DNA from: an uncultured Eubacteriales bacterium
GTDB taxonomy: Bacteria; Bacillota; Clostridia; Oscillospirales; CAG-382
Assembly: GCA_900551295.1 (NCBI GenBank)
Contig: URVJ01000001.1
Span: 124,001-188,000 of the forward strand
Direction: 5' to 3'
Length of the DNA: 64,000 nt
This document shows, piece after piece, positions 26,167 to 34,594 of the stretch. A program made the position numbers and the translations under genes. Every line of letters begins with the position of its first letter. Positions within the stretch are counted from its first letter, which is position 1. The notes below the pieces were generated by a model that had not been told where the DNA came from, ran no database searches, and saw only the letters and a list, made by a program, of their open reading frames with translations.

Positions 26167-26739
26167 TTATTTCTTTTTCTTTGATTCGGTGTTCACGTGA
26201 ATTTTGCCGTTATATGCTAAAGCATAGGAAATTCCGCAGATAACAGGCATAAGAACAAGGCACATTACGTAAAATATTCCGTTTTCCGAAATAAAGCCCG
26301 AAAATGCGCCTGCTCCATCGGCACGCAGTTTGACATCAATCCCAAGGTACATTCCCATAAGGAAAAATCTGATTATTATGTTGAGAACAGCTTTTGCGCC
26401 CGTTATTATGCTGTCGGGGCTTGAAAGGCGCATTATCATGTATACGGCAGTCAGGATAATCGTTGGTATGTACGAAACAAGGGCGTACAGAAAGCCCGTA
26501 AAAACGCTGAATTCGCACCTTCCCGCTTTTACGGAAATGTACTCCTTCTGCCCGTCCTCGATTACGGCATACGTAATCAGCGAAAAATAGAAAAGCATTG
26601 AAAAAATGCCCGCTGCAAGGCACAGAGACGAATTTGCGGTAAACGGACTTACGACAAACAATCCCAAAAGCGACATTGCAACCTGAAAGATAAAAAGTTT
26701 TGAAATCATCGAAGATTTTTCGGTAAATATTTTTTTCAT
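26167..26739 (-). CDS. Predicted integral membrane protein
   Basis: A 190-residue protein with about five hydrophobic helices (near 15-35, 40-60, 80-105, 115-135, 150-170) and a Lys-rich C-terminus. I recognise no named family. The start at 26739 follows GGGAGGACAGT and removes an unlikely 18-residue extension. It lies 59 bases upstream of the amidase gene on the same strand, with a hairpin between, and is divergent from the Xer gene at 26842. A role in envelope or sporulation is only suggested by position. Confidence 0.75.
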   Translation of the reverse strand: MKKIFTEKSSMISKLFIFQVAMSLLGLFVVSPFTANSSLCLAAGIFSMLFYFSLITYAVIEDGQKEYISVKAGRCEFSVFTGFLYALVSYIPTIILTAVYMIMRLSSPDSIITGAKAVLNIIIRFFLMGMYLGIDVKLRADGAGAFSGFISENGIFYVMCLVLMPVICGISYALAYNGKIHVNTESKKKK

Positions 26740-26780
26740 ACTGTCCTCCCGATTTTTGTTAAACTTTGCGGCACTCAATA

Positions 26781-26809
26781 TTGCCAAAAACACAAATTTA
26801 TGATATACT
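26781..26809 (+). promoter_or_regulatory. Promoter for the first Xer recombinase
   Basis: -35 TTGCCA (26781-26786) and -10 TATACT (26804-26809) are spaced 17 bp, 33 bp ahead of the start codon. Confidence 0.7.
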
Positions 26810-26841
26810 CATTATATCAGAAACGAACGGAGGTCAAAATC

Positions 26842-27822
26842 ATGCAGTCATACACCGACGCACCCGAGCTTGTCCAGCAGTTTTTAAACTACAAAATATC
26901 GGTACAGAACCGTTCAAAGCTGACCGTAATGCAATATTACCATGACCTGCGTACTTTTTTCAGATTTATAGTAAAAAACAAGTATCCTGCAAAATTTGAC
27001 GGCGTAAACGAAAGTGAAATTTCCTTTGCCGAAGTAAGCGACAAAGATATAACCGACGTTACAAGCATGGATATATACGAATTTCTCTCGTATGCCGCAA
27101 ATGATCTTGACAACAAAGGGGATTCACGTGCAAGAAAACTGTCATGTCTGCGTTCGTTCTACAAATATCTGACCGTTACGAGAAACATTATCGAAGATAA
27201 TCCCACGCAAAAAATAGACTCTCCTAAAAGAAACAAAAAATATCCGAAATTTCTCAGTCTTGACCAGTCAAAACAGTTACTCAGTGCCGTTGACGGAAAA
27301 AACAAAGAGCGCGACTATGCAATTATAACGCTGTTTCTCAACTGCGGACTTCGTGTATCAGAGCTTGCAGGCATAAATCTTTCCGACATCGACAGCGAAA
27401 TGACAACGCTGTACGTAACCGGAAAAGGCAGCAAACAGCGTATTCTGTATCTCAACGACGCTTGCAGAGACGCATTGAAAAGCTATCTCAAGGTACGTCC
27501 CGGAAATGCAAAATCAAAAGACGCGGACGCGCTGTTCATATCGCGCAATCACAACAGAATGAGCGTAAAGACCGTCCAGTACATGATCTACCAAAGACTT
27601 AAGCAGTCGGATCTCGGAAATCTGCATATGTCGGTTCACAAACTGCGGCATACAGCCGCAACGCTGATGTACAAATACGGCAAGACCGACGTGCGTGTGC
27701 TGAAAGACATACTCGGTCATGAGGAAATGTCAACAACGCAGATCTACACCCACGTCAGCGACGATCAGCAAAAGCAGGCTATTGACAGCAATCCTCTTTC
27801 ACACCTCAAGCAAAACAAGTGA
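26842..27822 (+). CDS. Tyrosine recombinase, XerC/XerD family (complete active site)
   Basis: A 326-residue site-specific recombinase. The SAM-like N-terminal core-binding domain covers ~1-125 and the catalytic domain ~140-315. Catalytic residues are R171 (CGLRVSEL), Lys in TGKGSKQR, H266 and R269 (HKLRH), H293 (LGHEE) and Y302 (QIYTH). The ATG at 26842 has GGAGG nearby. It has its own promoter and terminator and no mobile-element genes around it, so it is probably the chromosome dimer resolution enzyme rather than an integrase. A second Xer protein lies at 28965-29861. Confidence 0.94.
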   Translation: MQSYTDAPELVQQFLNYKISVQNRSKLTVMQYYHDLRTFFRFIVKNKYPAKFDGVNESEISFAEVSDKDITDVTSMDIYEFLSYAANDLDNKGDSRARKLSCLRSFYKYLTVTRNIIEDNPTQKIDSPKRNKKYPKFLSLDQSKQLLSAVDGKNKERDYAIITLFLNCGLRVSELAGINLSDIDSEMTTLYVTGKGSKQRILYLNDACRDALKSYLKVRPGNAKSKDADALFISRNHNRMSVKTVQYMIYQRLKQSDLGNLHMSVHKLRHTAATLMYKYGKTDVRVLKDILGHEEMSTTQIYTHVSDDQQKQAIDSNPLSHLKQNK

Positions 27823-27839
27823 ACTTCACAAAGACTACG

Positions 27840-27872
27840 GTATGCGGTTAATTCCGCATACTTATTTTTTAT
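27840..27872 (+). terminator. Terminator of the Xer gene
   Basis: GTATGCGG (27840-27847) pairs perfectly with CCGCATAC (27854-27861) across a 6-base loop, followed by TTATTTTTTAT. It overlaps the 3' end of the convergent YesL-type gene. Confidence 0.88.
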
Positions 27873-28840
27873 CCTCTGTCAACAAAGACGCTTTCCTCGG
27901 TTGAGCCTTCGTCATTTTCGCCGTCATTATCCGAATAATACGGATCTATCATATACTTTTTGATAACGGGATAAGAGGCATATCCGGTAATAAAATTGCA
28001 TAGCGAGAAAGTTATTACAAGCGGCAGCAGTATTCCGAGTACCGGAAGCATATAAAACAGCTGAACGTTTATGAAAAGCACCAGCGCAACGCCGACGAGC
28101 GCAAGCAAGTTGCGTTTAAGTCCGAGAAAAGCAAAGATAAATGCGTTTTTGAATATCTTGGGAATCGAAAGATTAAAGGTTATAAGCAGCGTATAGATGT
28201 AGTAACGCATAAAGAAATATATAATTCCCAAAAACATGCTTGCGTAATAAAACATTGCGTTTGCAAAGCCCGACTGTGCGTTCCAGAAAATAAAATCCCA
28301 GACCAAAAGAAAAGATATGACTATATCCATAATTCCGACTATAAGTCCCTGTTTCCAGTTACGTTTTATTGCGCCGAAAAAGTCTGAAACCATAAATATC
28401 GGATCTCCCCTGTTATAACCGCGTATAACATATGCGCTGCCGACGCTTGTAAGCGCAAAAGTAAATACGGCAAGCAAAGATATATACTGAAAAACTCTGC
28501 ACGCCGTTGTCGGGACATACATCGGTACAAATCTCGACACAAACGGCGCAAGCGACAAAAGTTCCGGACTCTTGGAAATTGTAATCATGCCGTAATACGC
28601 CGGATACAGAGGATTTCCGACAGCATATATCTGATTGCTCAACTGTCCCGTCAGTGTATACAGATAAAAGAATATCGGGAAATTGCACACCACAAACAAA
28701 AGATTCAAATTTGACAGATTCCAGAACTTTCTGCCGAGCATAACAAAAAAGCCTTTAAAATCGGTAGGCGCTTCATTATATTCGTCGTCTTTGTTTATGG
28801 GTTTCGGAGAAAACATTTTAAAAAGATTGAATTTTTCCAT
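27869..28840 (-). CDS. YesL/DUF624-family membrane protein
   Basis: A 323-residue integral membrane protein with about six hydrophobic helices and the YesL pattern: FWNLSNLNLLFVVCNFPIFF near residues 44-64, a central GDP...MVSDFFGAIKRNWKQG segment and MRYYIYTLLITFNLS. YesL proteins occur near carbohydrate uptake systems but their role is unclear. The start at 28840 follows ACGGAGGC; an upstream in-frame ATG lacks a ribosome site. It is convergent with the Xer gene at 26842. Confidence 0.85.
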   Translation of the reverse strand: MEKFNLFKMFSPKPINKDDEYNEAPTDFKGFFVMLGRKFWNLSNLNLLFVVCNFPIFFYLYTLTGQLSNQIYAVGNPLYPAYYGMITISKSPELLSLAPFVSRFVPMYVPTTACRVFQYISLLAVFTFALTSVGSAYVIRGYNRGDPIFMVSDFFGAIKRNWKQGLIVGIMDIVISFLLVWDFIFWNAQSGFANAMFYYASMFLGIIYFFMRYYIYTLLITFNLSIPKIFKNAFIFAFLGLKRNLLALVGVALVLFINVQLFYMLPVLGILLPLVITFSLCNFITGYASYPVIKKYMIDPYYSDNDGENDEGSTEESVFVDRG

Positions 28841-28964
28841 ATCGGAACAAAAGCCTCCGTAAAAAAATAATGCAGGCACAAAAATATATACCTACATTAA
28901 ACCACAATAATATTAACTGAAAGTGAAAAATAACGCAAATTACTGTAACGTATTATTCATAATT

Positions 28965-29861
28965 TCAGGTTCTGTGAAGATATTTTAAATACGAGTCCGA
29001 AATACGGCTCTTGACGTACTGCGCATAGATCTGAGTCGAGGAAATGTCGGCATGACCGAGTATATTTTTTATATCGTTTATATCGGCGCCGTTTTCAAGC
29101 AAATGTGCGGCAAAAGAGTGTCTGAGCGTATGCGGAGTAATGGTCTTGGTAATACCAGCGTTTTTGGCATATCCCTTTAAGAGTTTCCAGAAGCCCTGTC
29201 TTGTCATGCGTTCGCCGTTTACGTTTACAAACAGCGCATTTTCCGACGAATCTGTAACAAAATAGTTTCTCGCGGCTCTTATGTACTGTTCAAGCACTCG
29301 GACTGCTGTCGGATAAAGCAGCACCATGCGCTCGTGCTTTGCGTTGTCCTCGCCGTGGCAGCGAACAAAATTGAACTGCAAATTGACGTCGGATACATTA
29401 AGGGATATAAGTTCCGTGACCTTCATTCCGGTAGCATAGAGCGTTTCAAGCATAGCCTTATCGCGTATGCCCTTAAAATCCGACGTATCGGGCGCAGACA
29501 GAAGTTTGTCAATTTCAGGTTCTGAAAGTACTTCAAAAAACTTCTTTTCCTGTTTATCATTTTTAATTTCCGAGGACGGGTTCTGCGTAACGGCAGATGT
29601 TGCCATAAGATACTTATAAAGGCTTCTTACGGAAGACATACAGCGCGAAACGGTAGCCACCGACTTTCCCTGTGCCGAAAGATATGATTTAAAAGCGTTC
29701 ACAGCCTCTGAATCTGCGTTAATAACGGTTTCGCCGTGTTTTTCAAGATATTCGGCATATAAATACAAATCTCTGCTGTAAGCGCTCAAAGTATTCTTTG
29801 AGCTGTTCTTATGCTCAGCAAGATATGAAATATATTCGTTAACAACATTTACGTCCGTCAT
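28965..29861 (-). CDS. Tyrosine recombinase, XerD-like, with Arg-to-Lys change in the active site
   Basis: A 298-residue protein with both Xer domains. The second catalytic segment HTLRHSFAAHLL, the LGHADISSTQIY tail and Y279 are intact. The first catalytic Arg, normally in ATGLRVSEL, is K147 (YATGMKVTEL), and the beta-hairpin lysine motif GKG is replaced by HGEDNAKHER. It may be a slow or partner-dependent recombinase, or inactive. An upstream membrane-protein gene (29885) is close and co-directional. In many Firmicutes the gene next to xerD is spoIIM, so this may be the chromosomal xerD position while the gene at 26842 supplies the second Xer. Confidence 0.85.
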   Translation of the reverse strand: MTDVNVVNEYISYLAEHKNSSKNTLSAYSRDLYLYAEYLEKHGETVINADSEAVNAFKSYLSAQGKSVATVSRCMSSVRSLYKYLMATSAVTQNPSSEIKNDKQEKKFFEVLSEPEIDKLLSAPDTSDFKGIRDKAMLETLYATGMKVTELISLNVSDVNLQFNFVRCHGEDNAKHERMVLLYPTAVRVLEQYIRAARNYFVTDSSENALFVNVNGERMTRQGFWKLLKGYAKNAGITKTITPHTLRHSFAAHLLENGADINDIKNILGHADISSTQIYAQYVKSRISDSYLKYLHRT

Positions 29862-29884
29862 TTTTATCTCCCGAAAGTCAAAAT

Positions 29885-30370
29885 CTAATATAAAATAAAA
29901 GCAAGAGTAACAGCAAAGGCGATTACCGAAAAAGCAGCAGGCAGATACAAATTTGCCGAAAAATCACGCCGAACCGCAGAAAAAACATCTGCAAATTCAC
30001 AAAGCAGAAAAGACAAGACAAAGTCAAACAACACGCAAAAAACAGCCGATTTCAATCCGAAACAAACAAGCGAAACATAAAAGACGTATCCGCAAGTCAA
30101 AGCACGGACAAGAATAAAAGCGCGAATAAAAGCAAGAACAGCTTTAAATACCACGCAAAAAGGGCAAATCAGAAACGGCAGCGCAAGATAAATCACACAA
30201 AAAATTTTTGATGAGTTAAGATGCAAAACCGAATACCATTCAAAACCGTATACGGTGCGAACCGAGATACCCGAATAAATGCCGGCTATAAAACCCGGGA
30301 GAAATGCACATAGAAAGAGACAGTTACAAAAGCCATGCCGGTAACTGCCATTGAAAAAATGATTTTCCAC
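29885..30370 (-). CDS. Predicted membrane protein, SpoIIM-like by position
   Basis: A 161-residue, strongly hydrophobic, Cys-rich protein with about four helices (including LPGFIAGIYSGI near 24-35 and LALPFLICPFCVVFKAVL near 63-80). The start would be GTG at 30370, five bases after AGGTGATTAT. One base earlier a different-frame ATG reads MWKIIFSMAVTGMAFVTVSF before a stop, so the true N-terminus may be in that frame followed by a frameshift. The gene lies 23 bases before the XerD-like gene, the place where spoIIM is found in other Firmicutes. Family assignment is weak. Confidence 0.5.
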   Translation of the reverse strand: MENHFFNGSYRHGFCNCLFLCAFLPGFIAGIYSGISVRTVYGFEWYSVLHLNSSKIFCVIYLALPFLICPFCVVFKAVLAFIRAFILVRALTCGYVFYVSLVCFGLKSAVFCVLFDFVLSFLLCEFADVFSAVRRDFSANLYLPAAFSVIAFAVTLAFILY

Positions 30371-30423
30371 ATAATCACCTGCACTAATATAATAAATACT
30401 ATGCAGGAGGCTTGGGAATTATG

Positions 30424-31227
30424 TTACCTTCCTATCTCATCGGCGCGCTGTGTGCAGGCATACATTGCTTTTGACACAACATCGCAGAAATTGAGTTCAT
30501 TAAGTTTTTTGAGCGCTGCTTCTGTCGTGCCTTTCGGCGACGCAACCATCTTTATAAGCTCGTCGGGGCTGTATTCCGACTTGCACAGCATCTCAACCGA
30601 TCCTTTAAGCGCCTGAAAGACAAGCTCACGCGAAGCTTTTTCATCAATCCCCTGTTCAACGGAATTGTCAATCATAGCTTTTGCCAGCATATACAGGTAA
30701 ACCGGGCTTGTAGAGTTTACTGAAATAACCGCGTTCATAAGCGACTCGTCAAGCGCCGTAACTGTACCGGACGCTGCAAATAATCCGCATATCTTTGTGT
30801 AATCCTTATCGGTCACATACTTGTTTCTTGAAATAGCCGTAGCTCCTACGCCGAGTAAAAGCGGCGTATTCGGCATTACGCGCACAACAGGACATTCAAT
30901 CCCCAAGGTGCTACAAATATAATACGTTGAAATGGCAGCCGCAACCGAAATAAAAATCTTTGAACTGTCGCAGCAGCCGCGGGACTTAATATCCTCGAGC
31001 AGGCTCTGATAATCCTGAGGCTTAACCGCAAGCAAGATCATATTTGAAGCTTCACACGCCTCGGTAAGGTCTTTTGCAGCCAAAGCGCCGAGTTTCAAAA
31101 AGGGCTCATACTTCGTTTCGTTGTGATCGAATAATGTTATATCCTGCGGCTTTAATCTGCCGGAATTTATAATTGAGCGTATAATTGCGCCGGCCATATT
31201 GCCGACGCCGACAAAAGTAATTTTCAT
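30424..31227 (-). CDS. proC: Pyrroline-5-carboxylate reductase
   Basis: A 267-residue NAD(P)H enzyme for the last step of proline synthesis. The Rossmann loop is GVGNMAGAI (7-15). VVRVMPNTPLLLGVGATAI is the family signature, and the C-terminal motif ASPKGTTEAALKKL matches the P5CR domain. Length is normal. The 60-base gap to the membrane gene at 29885 leaves room for separate or joint transcription. Confidence 0.95.
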   Translation of the reverse strand: MKITFVGVGNMAGAIIRSIINSGRLKPQDITLFDHNETKYEPFLKLGALAAKDLTEACEASNMILLAVKPQDYQSLLEDIKSRGCCDSSKIFISVAAAISTYYICSTLGIECPVVRVMPNTPLLLGVGATAISRNKYVTDKDYTKICGLFAASGTVTALDESLMNAVISVNSTSPVYLYMLAKAMIDNSVEQGIDEKASRELVFQALKGSVEMLCKSEYSPDELIKMVASPKGTTEAALKKLNELNFCDVVSKAMYACTQRADEIGR

Positions 31228-31839
31228 TTTAAGAACCTCTGCAACATTTGAAATTCACTGTAAATATAATACCACTTTTTACGGATTTTTTCAAGGGCTA
31301 GGAGAACAAAACCCGAAATTCGTGAATTATGACAACGTATTATGTCAACTGCATTATGTTAACTTATGCAACTGCAATTACCGACACAAAATATGCCGGA
31401 AATTTTGAGTTTCATTTCAAGATATTGTCTGCTGATTATTCCGATAATTTTTTAAATATGCTATTTTTATGCAAAGTGCTGATTTTTACAATAGACGCTT
31501 GGGAACATAATATGCCTCAAAAAACATGATGTCACGGTTATCGCATTAATTTGCCGCTTGCGGATCAATTTTTAAATCCGGATTATTTTATATGCATAGC
31601 AATAGATTCTTTGCACGTTCCATTGAAATTTTCTTTTTGGATTTAAGCACTCGCACCGCTGTCTGTCGGTTCTCCCGCCCTATTTTTACAGGATTGATTT
31701 ATCGCCCTGTTATTACAACACCGCCACCGTTCTTTAATACGTTTTATGCGTATGTCCGCTTATCTCAAAGCCGTATACCCAGCGGCAATTTGATATGTCA
31801 ACATAATAGTCCGCACTCGTGCGTAAAGCTTTTTTGCTA
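31228..31839. other. Intergenic region, no gene recognised
   Basis: About 610 bases of AT-rich sequence between proC and the surface protein gene. Short open frames exist on both strands (for example 31592-31840 plus) but lack ribosome sites and family signatures. I see no tRNA, clear promoter or repeat. It may contain gene debris. Confidence 0.5.
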
Positions 31840-31878
31840 AAAAGAAAAAGCAGCACGTGCCGTACAGCGTGCCGCCTT
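31840..31878 (-). terminator. Terminator of the coiled-coil surface protein gene
   Basis: On the minus strand, GCGGCACG (31875-31868) pairs with CGTGCTGC (31857-31850) with one wobble, followed by TTTTTCTTTTT. Confidence 0.88.
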
Positions 31879-31929
31879 GCATTAACTTAAATGTACTTGT
31901 TATTCAGGTACTTAAAAGTCAATTATCGA

Positions 31930-32991
31930 TTACTTCTTTTTCTTCTTGAGAACAACTGCAACTACAACAGCAATTATTACAACAACTACGATAACTATTG
32001 CAACAATAGCGCCGGTGGAGAGTCCGCCATCCTTTGCTGTATCAACAGCAGTATCAGCAGTGTTATCAGCCTTGTCTTCAGAAGTGCCGTTTACAGCTTC
32101 TTCAGCAGCTTTTCTTGCTTCTTCAGCAGCCTTCTTTTCTTCTTCAGCCTTCTTAGCTTCTTCTTCAGCTTTCTTTGCTTCTTCAGCAGCCTTCTTTTCT
32201 TCTTCTGCCTTAGCCTGAGCCTCTGCGATTGCAGCGTCTTCAGCAGCTATTTCCTCTTCAGTCTTAACAGCACCGTCGGTAACGTTGGTGATGGTGTACT
32301 TGAATGCGTCCTTTTCAGAACCCTTGAGGTTTGCAGCAATAGCGATGTGAGCCTTGCCCTGCTTGAACACGTCAACGAGCTGAGTGAAAGTGTAAGGAAT
32401 TTCAAAGGGCTCTTCGTTGTTCTTGGTGTAGGTGAAATGATATGTACCGTCAGCGTAGGTAACCTTGAATGTAAGGGTATCGCCGCTTACAACGGAGAAT
32501 ATCTCATTCTTGTCATAGCCCTGGGAGTTATAGATCTGGCTGAAGCTTGAAGCACCTTCATATACTTCGAGGTAAGGTCTGCCGAATCTTACGAGGCACA
32601 TAAAGCCGCGGTTTCCTGCAATGTCCTGTACGTCGAACATCTGTCCCTTTTCAAGAAAGTCAACAGCTATCCAGCAGTCGTCTTCAGCAGTAACTTCTGG
32701 AACCTGATCGAATCTTACGGTAACTTCGAGACCGTTGAGGTTGTACTCGCCGGTAGAAGCAACGCCGCCCCAGTTCTTACCGTTCTGGTAGTAGCCGCCG
32801 TGCATAACCTGTACGCCGTCAGCAACATCGGTAACAGTTACGGGTGTGTTTTCGGAAACTACGTTTCCTTCCTTATCAACGATGTGGAAACCGTTTCCGG
32901 GAGTCCAATCGGAAGCTGCTGCGAATGCAACAACAGAAACAGATGCAACAAGCATCAGAGCCGCGAGGCAAACTGATAATAACTTTTTCAT
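31930..32991 (-). CDS. Secreted coiled-coil surface protein with C-terminal membrane anchor
   Basis: A 353-residue protein of unknown family. Residues 1-24 are a signal peptide (MKKLLSVCLAALMLVASVSV). A ~215-residue beta-rich domain follows (includes WIAVDFLEKG and FRYT-like strands). Then a stalk of about 70 residues is built from EEKKAAEEAKKAEEEA repeats, clearly coiled coil. A single transmembrane helix (GAIVAIVIVVVVIIAVVVAVVL) and KKKKK end complete it. Codon use is biased towards abundant codons, suggesting high expression. The start at 32991 is chosen for the signal peptide. A strong AAAGGAGG lies 33 bases upstream, and a perfect inverted repeat (33000-33024) sits between; an ATG at 33024 is the alternative start. 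Confidence 0.8.
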   Translation of the reverse strand: MKKLLSVCLAALMLVASVSVVAFAAASDWTPGNGFHIVDKEGNVVSENTPVTVTDVADGVQVMHGGYYQNGKNWGGVASTGEYNLNGLEVTVRFDQVPEVTAEDDCWIAVDFLEKGQMFDVQDIAGNRGFMCLVRFGRPYLEVYEGASSFSQIYNSQGYDKNEIFSVVSGDTLTFKVTYADGTYHFTYTKNNEEPFEIPYTFTQLVDVFKQGKAHIAIAANLKGSEKDAFKYTITNVTDGAVKTEEEIAAEDAAIAEAQAKAEEEKKAAEEAKKAEEEAKKAEEEKKAAEEARKAAEEAVNGTSEDKADNTADTAVDTAKDGGLSTGAIVAIVIVVVVIIAVVVAVVLKKKKK

Positions 32992-32999
32992 AGCTAAGC

Positions 33000-33035
33000 A
33001 TGTATCAATTCTGAATTGATACATATTCCTCCTTT
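33000..33035 (-). promoter_or_regulatory. Perfect 12-bp inverted repeat between ribosome binding site and start codon
   Basis: The arms ATGTATCAATTC (33000-33011) and GAATTGATACAT (33013-33024) flank one base. On the transcript AAAGGAGG (33035-33028) comes first, then the hairpin, then eight bases and the signal-peptide ATG. Folding would bring the ribosome site to about 11 bases from the ATG. It could also be an operator. Confidence 0.6.
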
Positions 33036-33121
33036 ACTAATTAGCACTTGTTTGTACTTCAATAATATTTGATTCGAAACCGGATTACGTACGGCAAGCG
33101 GCCTCGATATATTATTAACTT

Positions 33122-33902
33122 TTAAAATTTGACCGTCAGACCGTCATATGCGACATTCACGCCGCTGTCTGAAAATCTGCGGCACACCGCGTCATGCGGT
33201 TCATGCAAGGTTCTTGCAAGATGCGACACAAAGATCTTTCCGTTTTCAGCAAGCGCGCCGAAATTTTTCAGCGTATCGACCATTATCAGAACCATGGGTA
33301 TTGTGTTATGCTCAAACACGCGGAATTCCGGCGTTTTATCTCCGCAGGTGCAGTCAAGCACCAGAAGATCTGCGCTTTCTTGTCTCAGAACCCTGTATTC
33401 ACGGTTTGTGAGCCATGCGCCGTCAAGTCCGTAAAACAGCTTTTTGCCGTCCGGAGCCGTTACAAGATAGTGAAACGTATCTCCTTTTTCACATTCCTCA
33501 ACATAATGGTTGGAAGGAAGCGCGGTAATTCTATACCCGGAAATTTCTGTGCATTCAAAAGCGTTTATACCGCGAAACATTATATTTTCCGATTTCGGCA
33601 TTACGCTTTCAATCGCATTGTTTCCGACAACCGTAAGCTTTCCTGTAATTTTCGCGAGCCTTTCGAGAGATTCAGCGCAAAAATGATCTCCGTGCGAATG
33701 GGTCACTATTACACATTCAACATTGCCGAAAAGTTTTTGTACGTCCGTGCCGTCAAACCATTTAAAAATATGAGGTCCCGGATCAATAAGAACTTTTTCG
33801 TCAAGCATTGCCGAAGAAAAACGCCGTATTCCGGGTTCGGAAGTCGGCTCTCCCCAATCCGCGGCACCCGTGCCCAAAAACTGTAATTTTGCCGTAAGGC
33901 AT
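33122..33902 (-). CDS. MBL-fold metal-dependent hydrolase (PhnP-like), probable frameshift at codon 2
   Basis: A ~260-residue metallo-beta-lactamase-fold hydrolase. The metal motif THSHGDH lies near residue 72-78 and later ligands in SNHY, YGLDGA and FVSHLART. It probably cleaves a phosphodiester or lactone. The ORF has no in-frame start near the strong GGAGGTGA. The ATG there (33902) is one base out of frame with the conserved AKLQFLGTGAADW. Removing one C after the ATG restores the frame (MLTAKLQFLGTG). This is a natural frameshift, a sequencing error, or use of a distant start that overlaps the upstream gene without a ribosome site. Confidence 0.75.
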
Positions 33903-33926
33903 TCACCTCCGAAACAACAACGCGTA

Positions 33927-34592
33927 TTATCTGTACTCGACCAAGGTTTTGAAAAAATCCGCATTAGCGTTATAAAAATCGATGTCATCGCCCGAACGCT
34001 TTGCCCTCAGACAAATTACATAATCCGACGGGAAACTCGAAAGTGCGGTTTTCCTATAAGCGCCAAGATCCGAAAGCTTTATGCCTTTGCCCGACAGCGC
34101 GTTTTCGGGAACTTTATCCAGAACACTGTCAAGCGGTGCTATATAGTCGGTATTTGCGGAAAACAGGTTGGGTTCCATAATGTAGATAAGACATTCGCCC
34201 ATGCCGAGTTCCATATTGAAACGCTTTACGATGTCAAGCTGATCCGTGCTGTTATAAACATACGAACCTGTTGACGTGCCGTCCTCAATGGAGTACATTA
34301 CAAAAATATCTTCTTTGTAGTCAACCTTCTTTTTTCCGTCGCCGTTATAATCTTTCGGCATTATATTCTGCATATCGTCGCAGAATTCTTCAATATCCTT
34401 TGCCGTCGCACTGCTCTGACCAACGTAGTAGAAGAATACGTCTGGTTCAACTTTTGAAAAATACTGTACCGAGGCAATCGTAAACATAATTACGGCGCAA
34501 AGTCCGATAATTATATGCCACTTATAATAATACCATATGTTATTGACGACGCTCAGAAAAGTCCTTGGCTGTTTTTCACCGTTACCGTTCAT
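33927..34592 (-). CDS. Membrane-anchored hypothetical protein
   Basis: A 221-residue protein with a single N-terminal helix (IIIGLCAVIMFTIASV, about 27-44) preceded by WYYYKWH. A ~170-residue extracellular domain follows with no motif I recognise; conserved features are DVFFYYVGQ and GMGECLIYI. It begins two bases after lysS and is part of the greA-lysS operon. A lipoprotein-like or sensor function cannot be assigned. Confidence 0.8.
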   Translation of the reverse strand: MNGNGEKQPRTFLSVVNNIWYYYKWHIIIGLCAVIMFTIASVQYFSKVEPDVFFYYVGQSSATAKDIEEFCDDMQNIMPKDYNGDGKKKVDYKEDIFVMYSIEDGTSTGSYVYNSTDQLDIVKRFNMELGMGECLIYIMEPNLFSANTDYIAPLDSVLDKVPENALSGKGIKLSDLGAYRKTALSSFPSDYVICLRAKRSGDDIDFYNANADFFKTLVEYR

Positions 34593-34594
34593 GA

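Noticed and set aside
31592..31840. Open frame of 82 codons in the proC-surface gene gap
   Set aside because: No ribosome binding site, no family resemblance; the region reads as non-coding AT-rich DNA.
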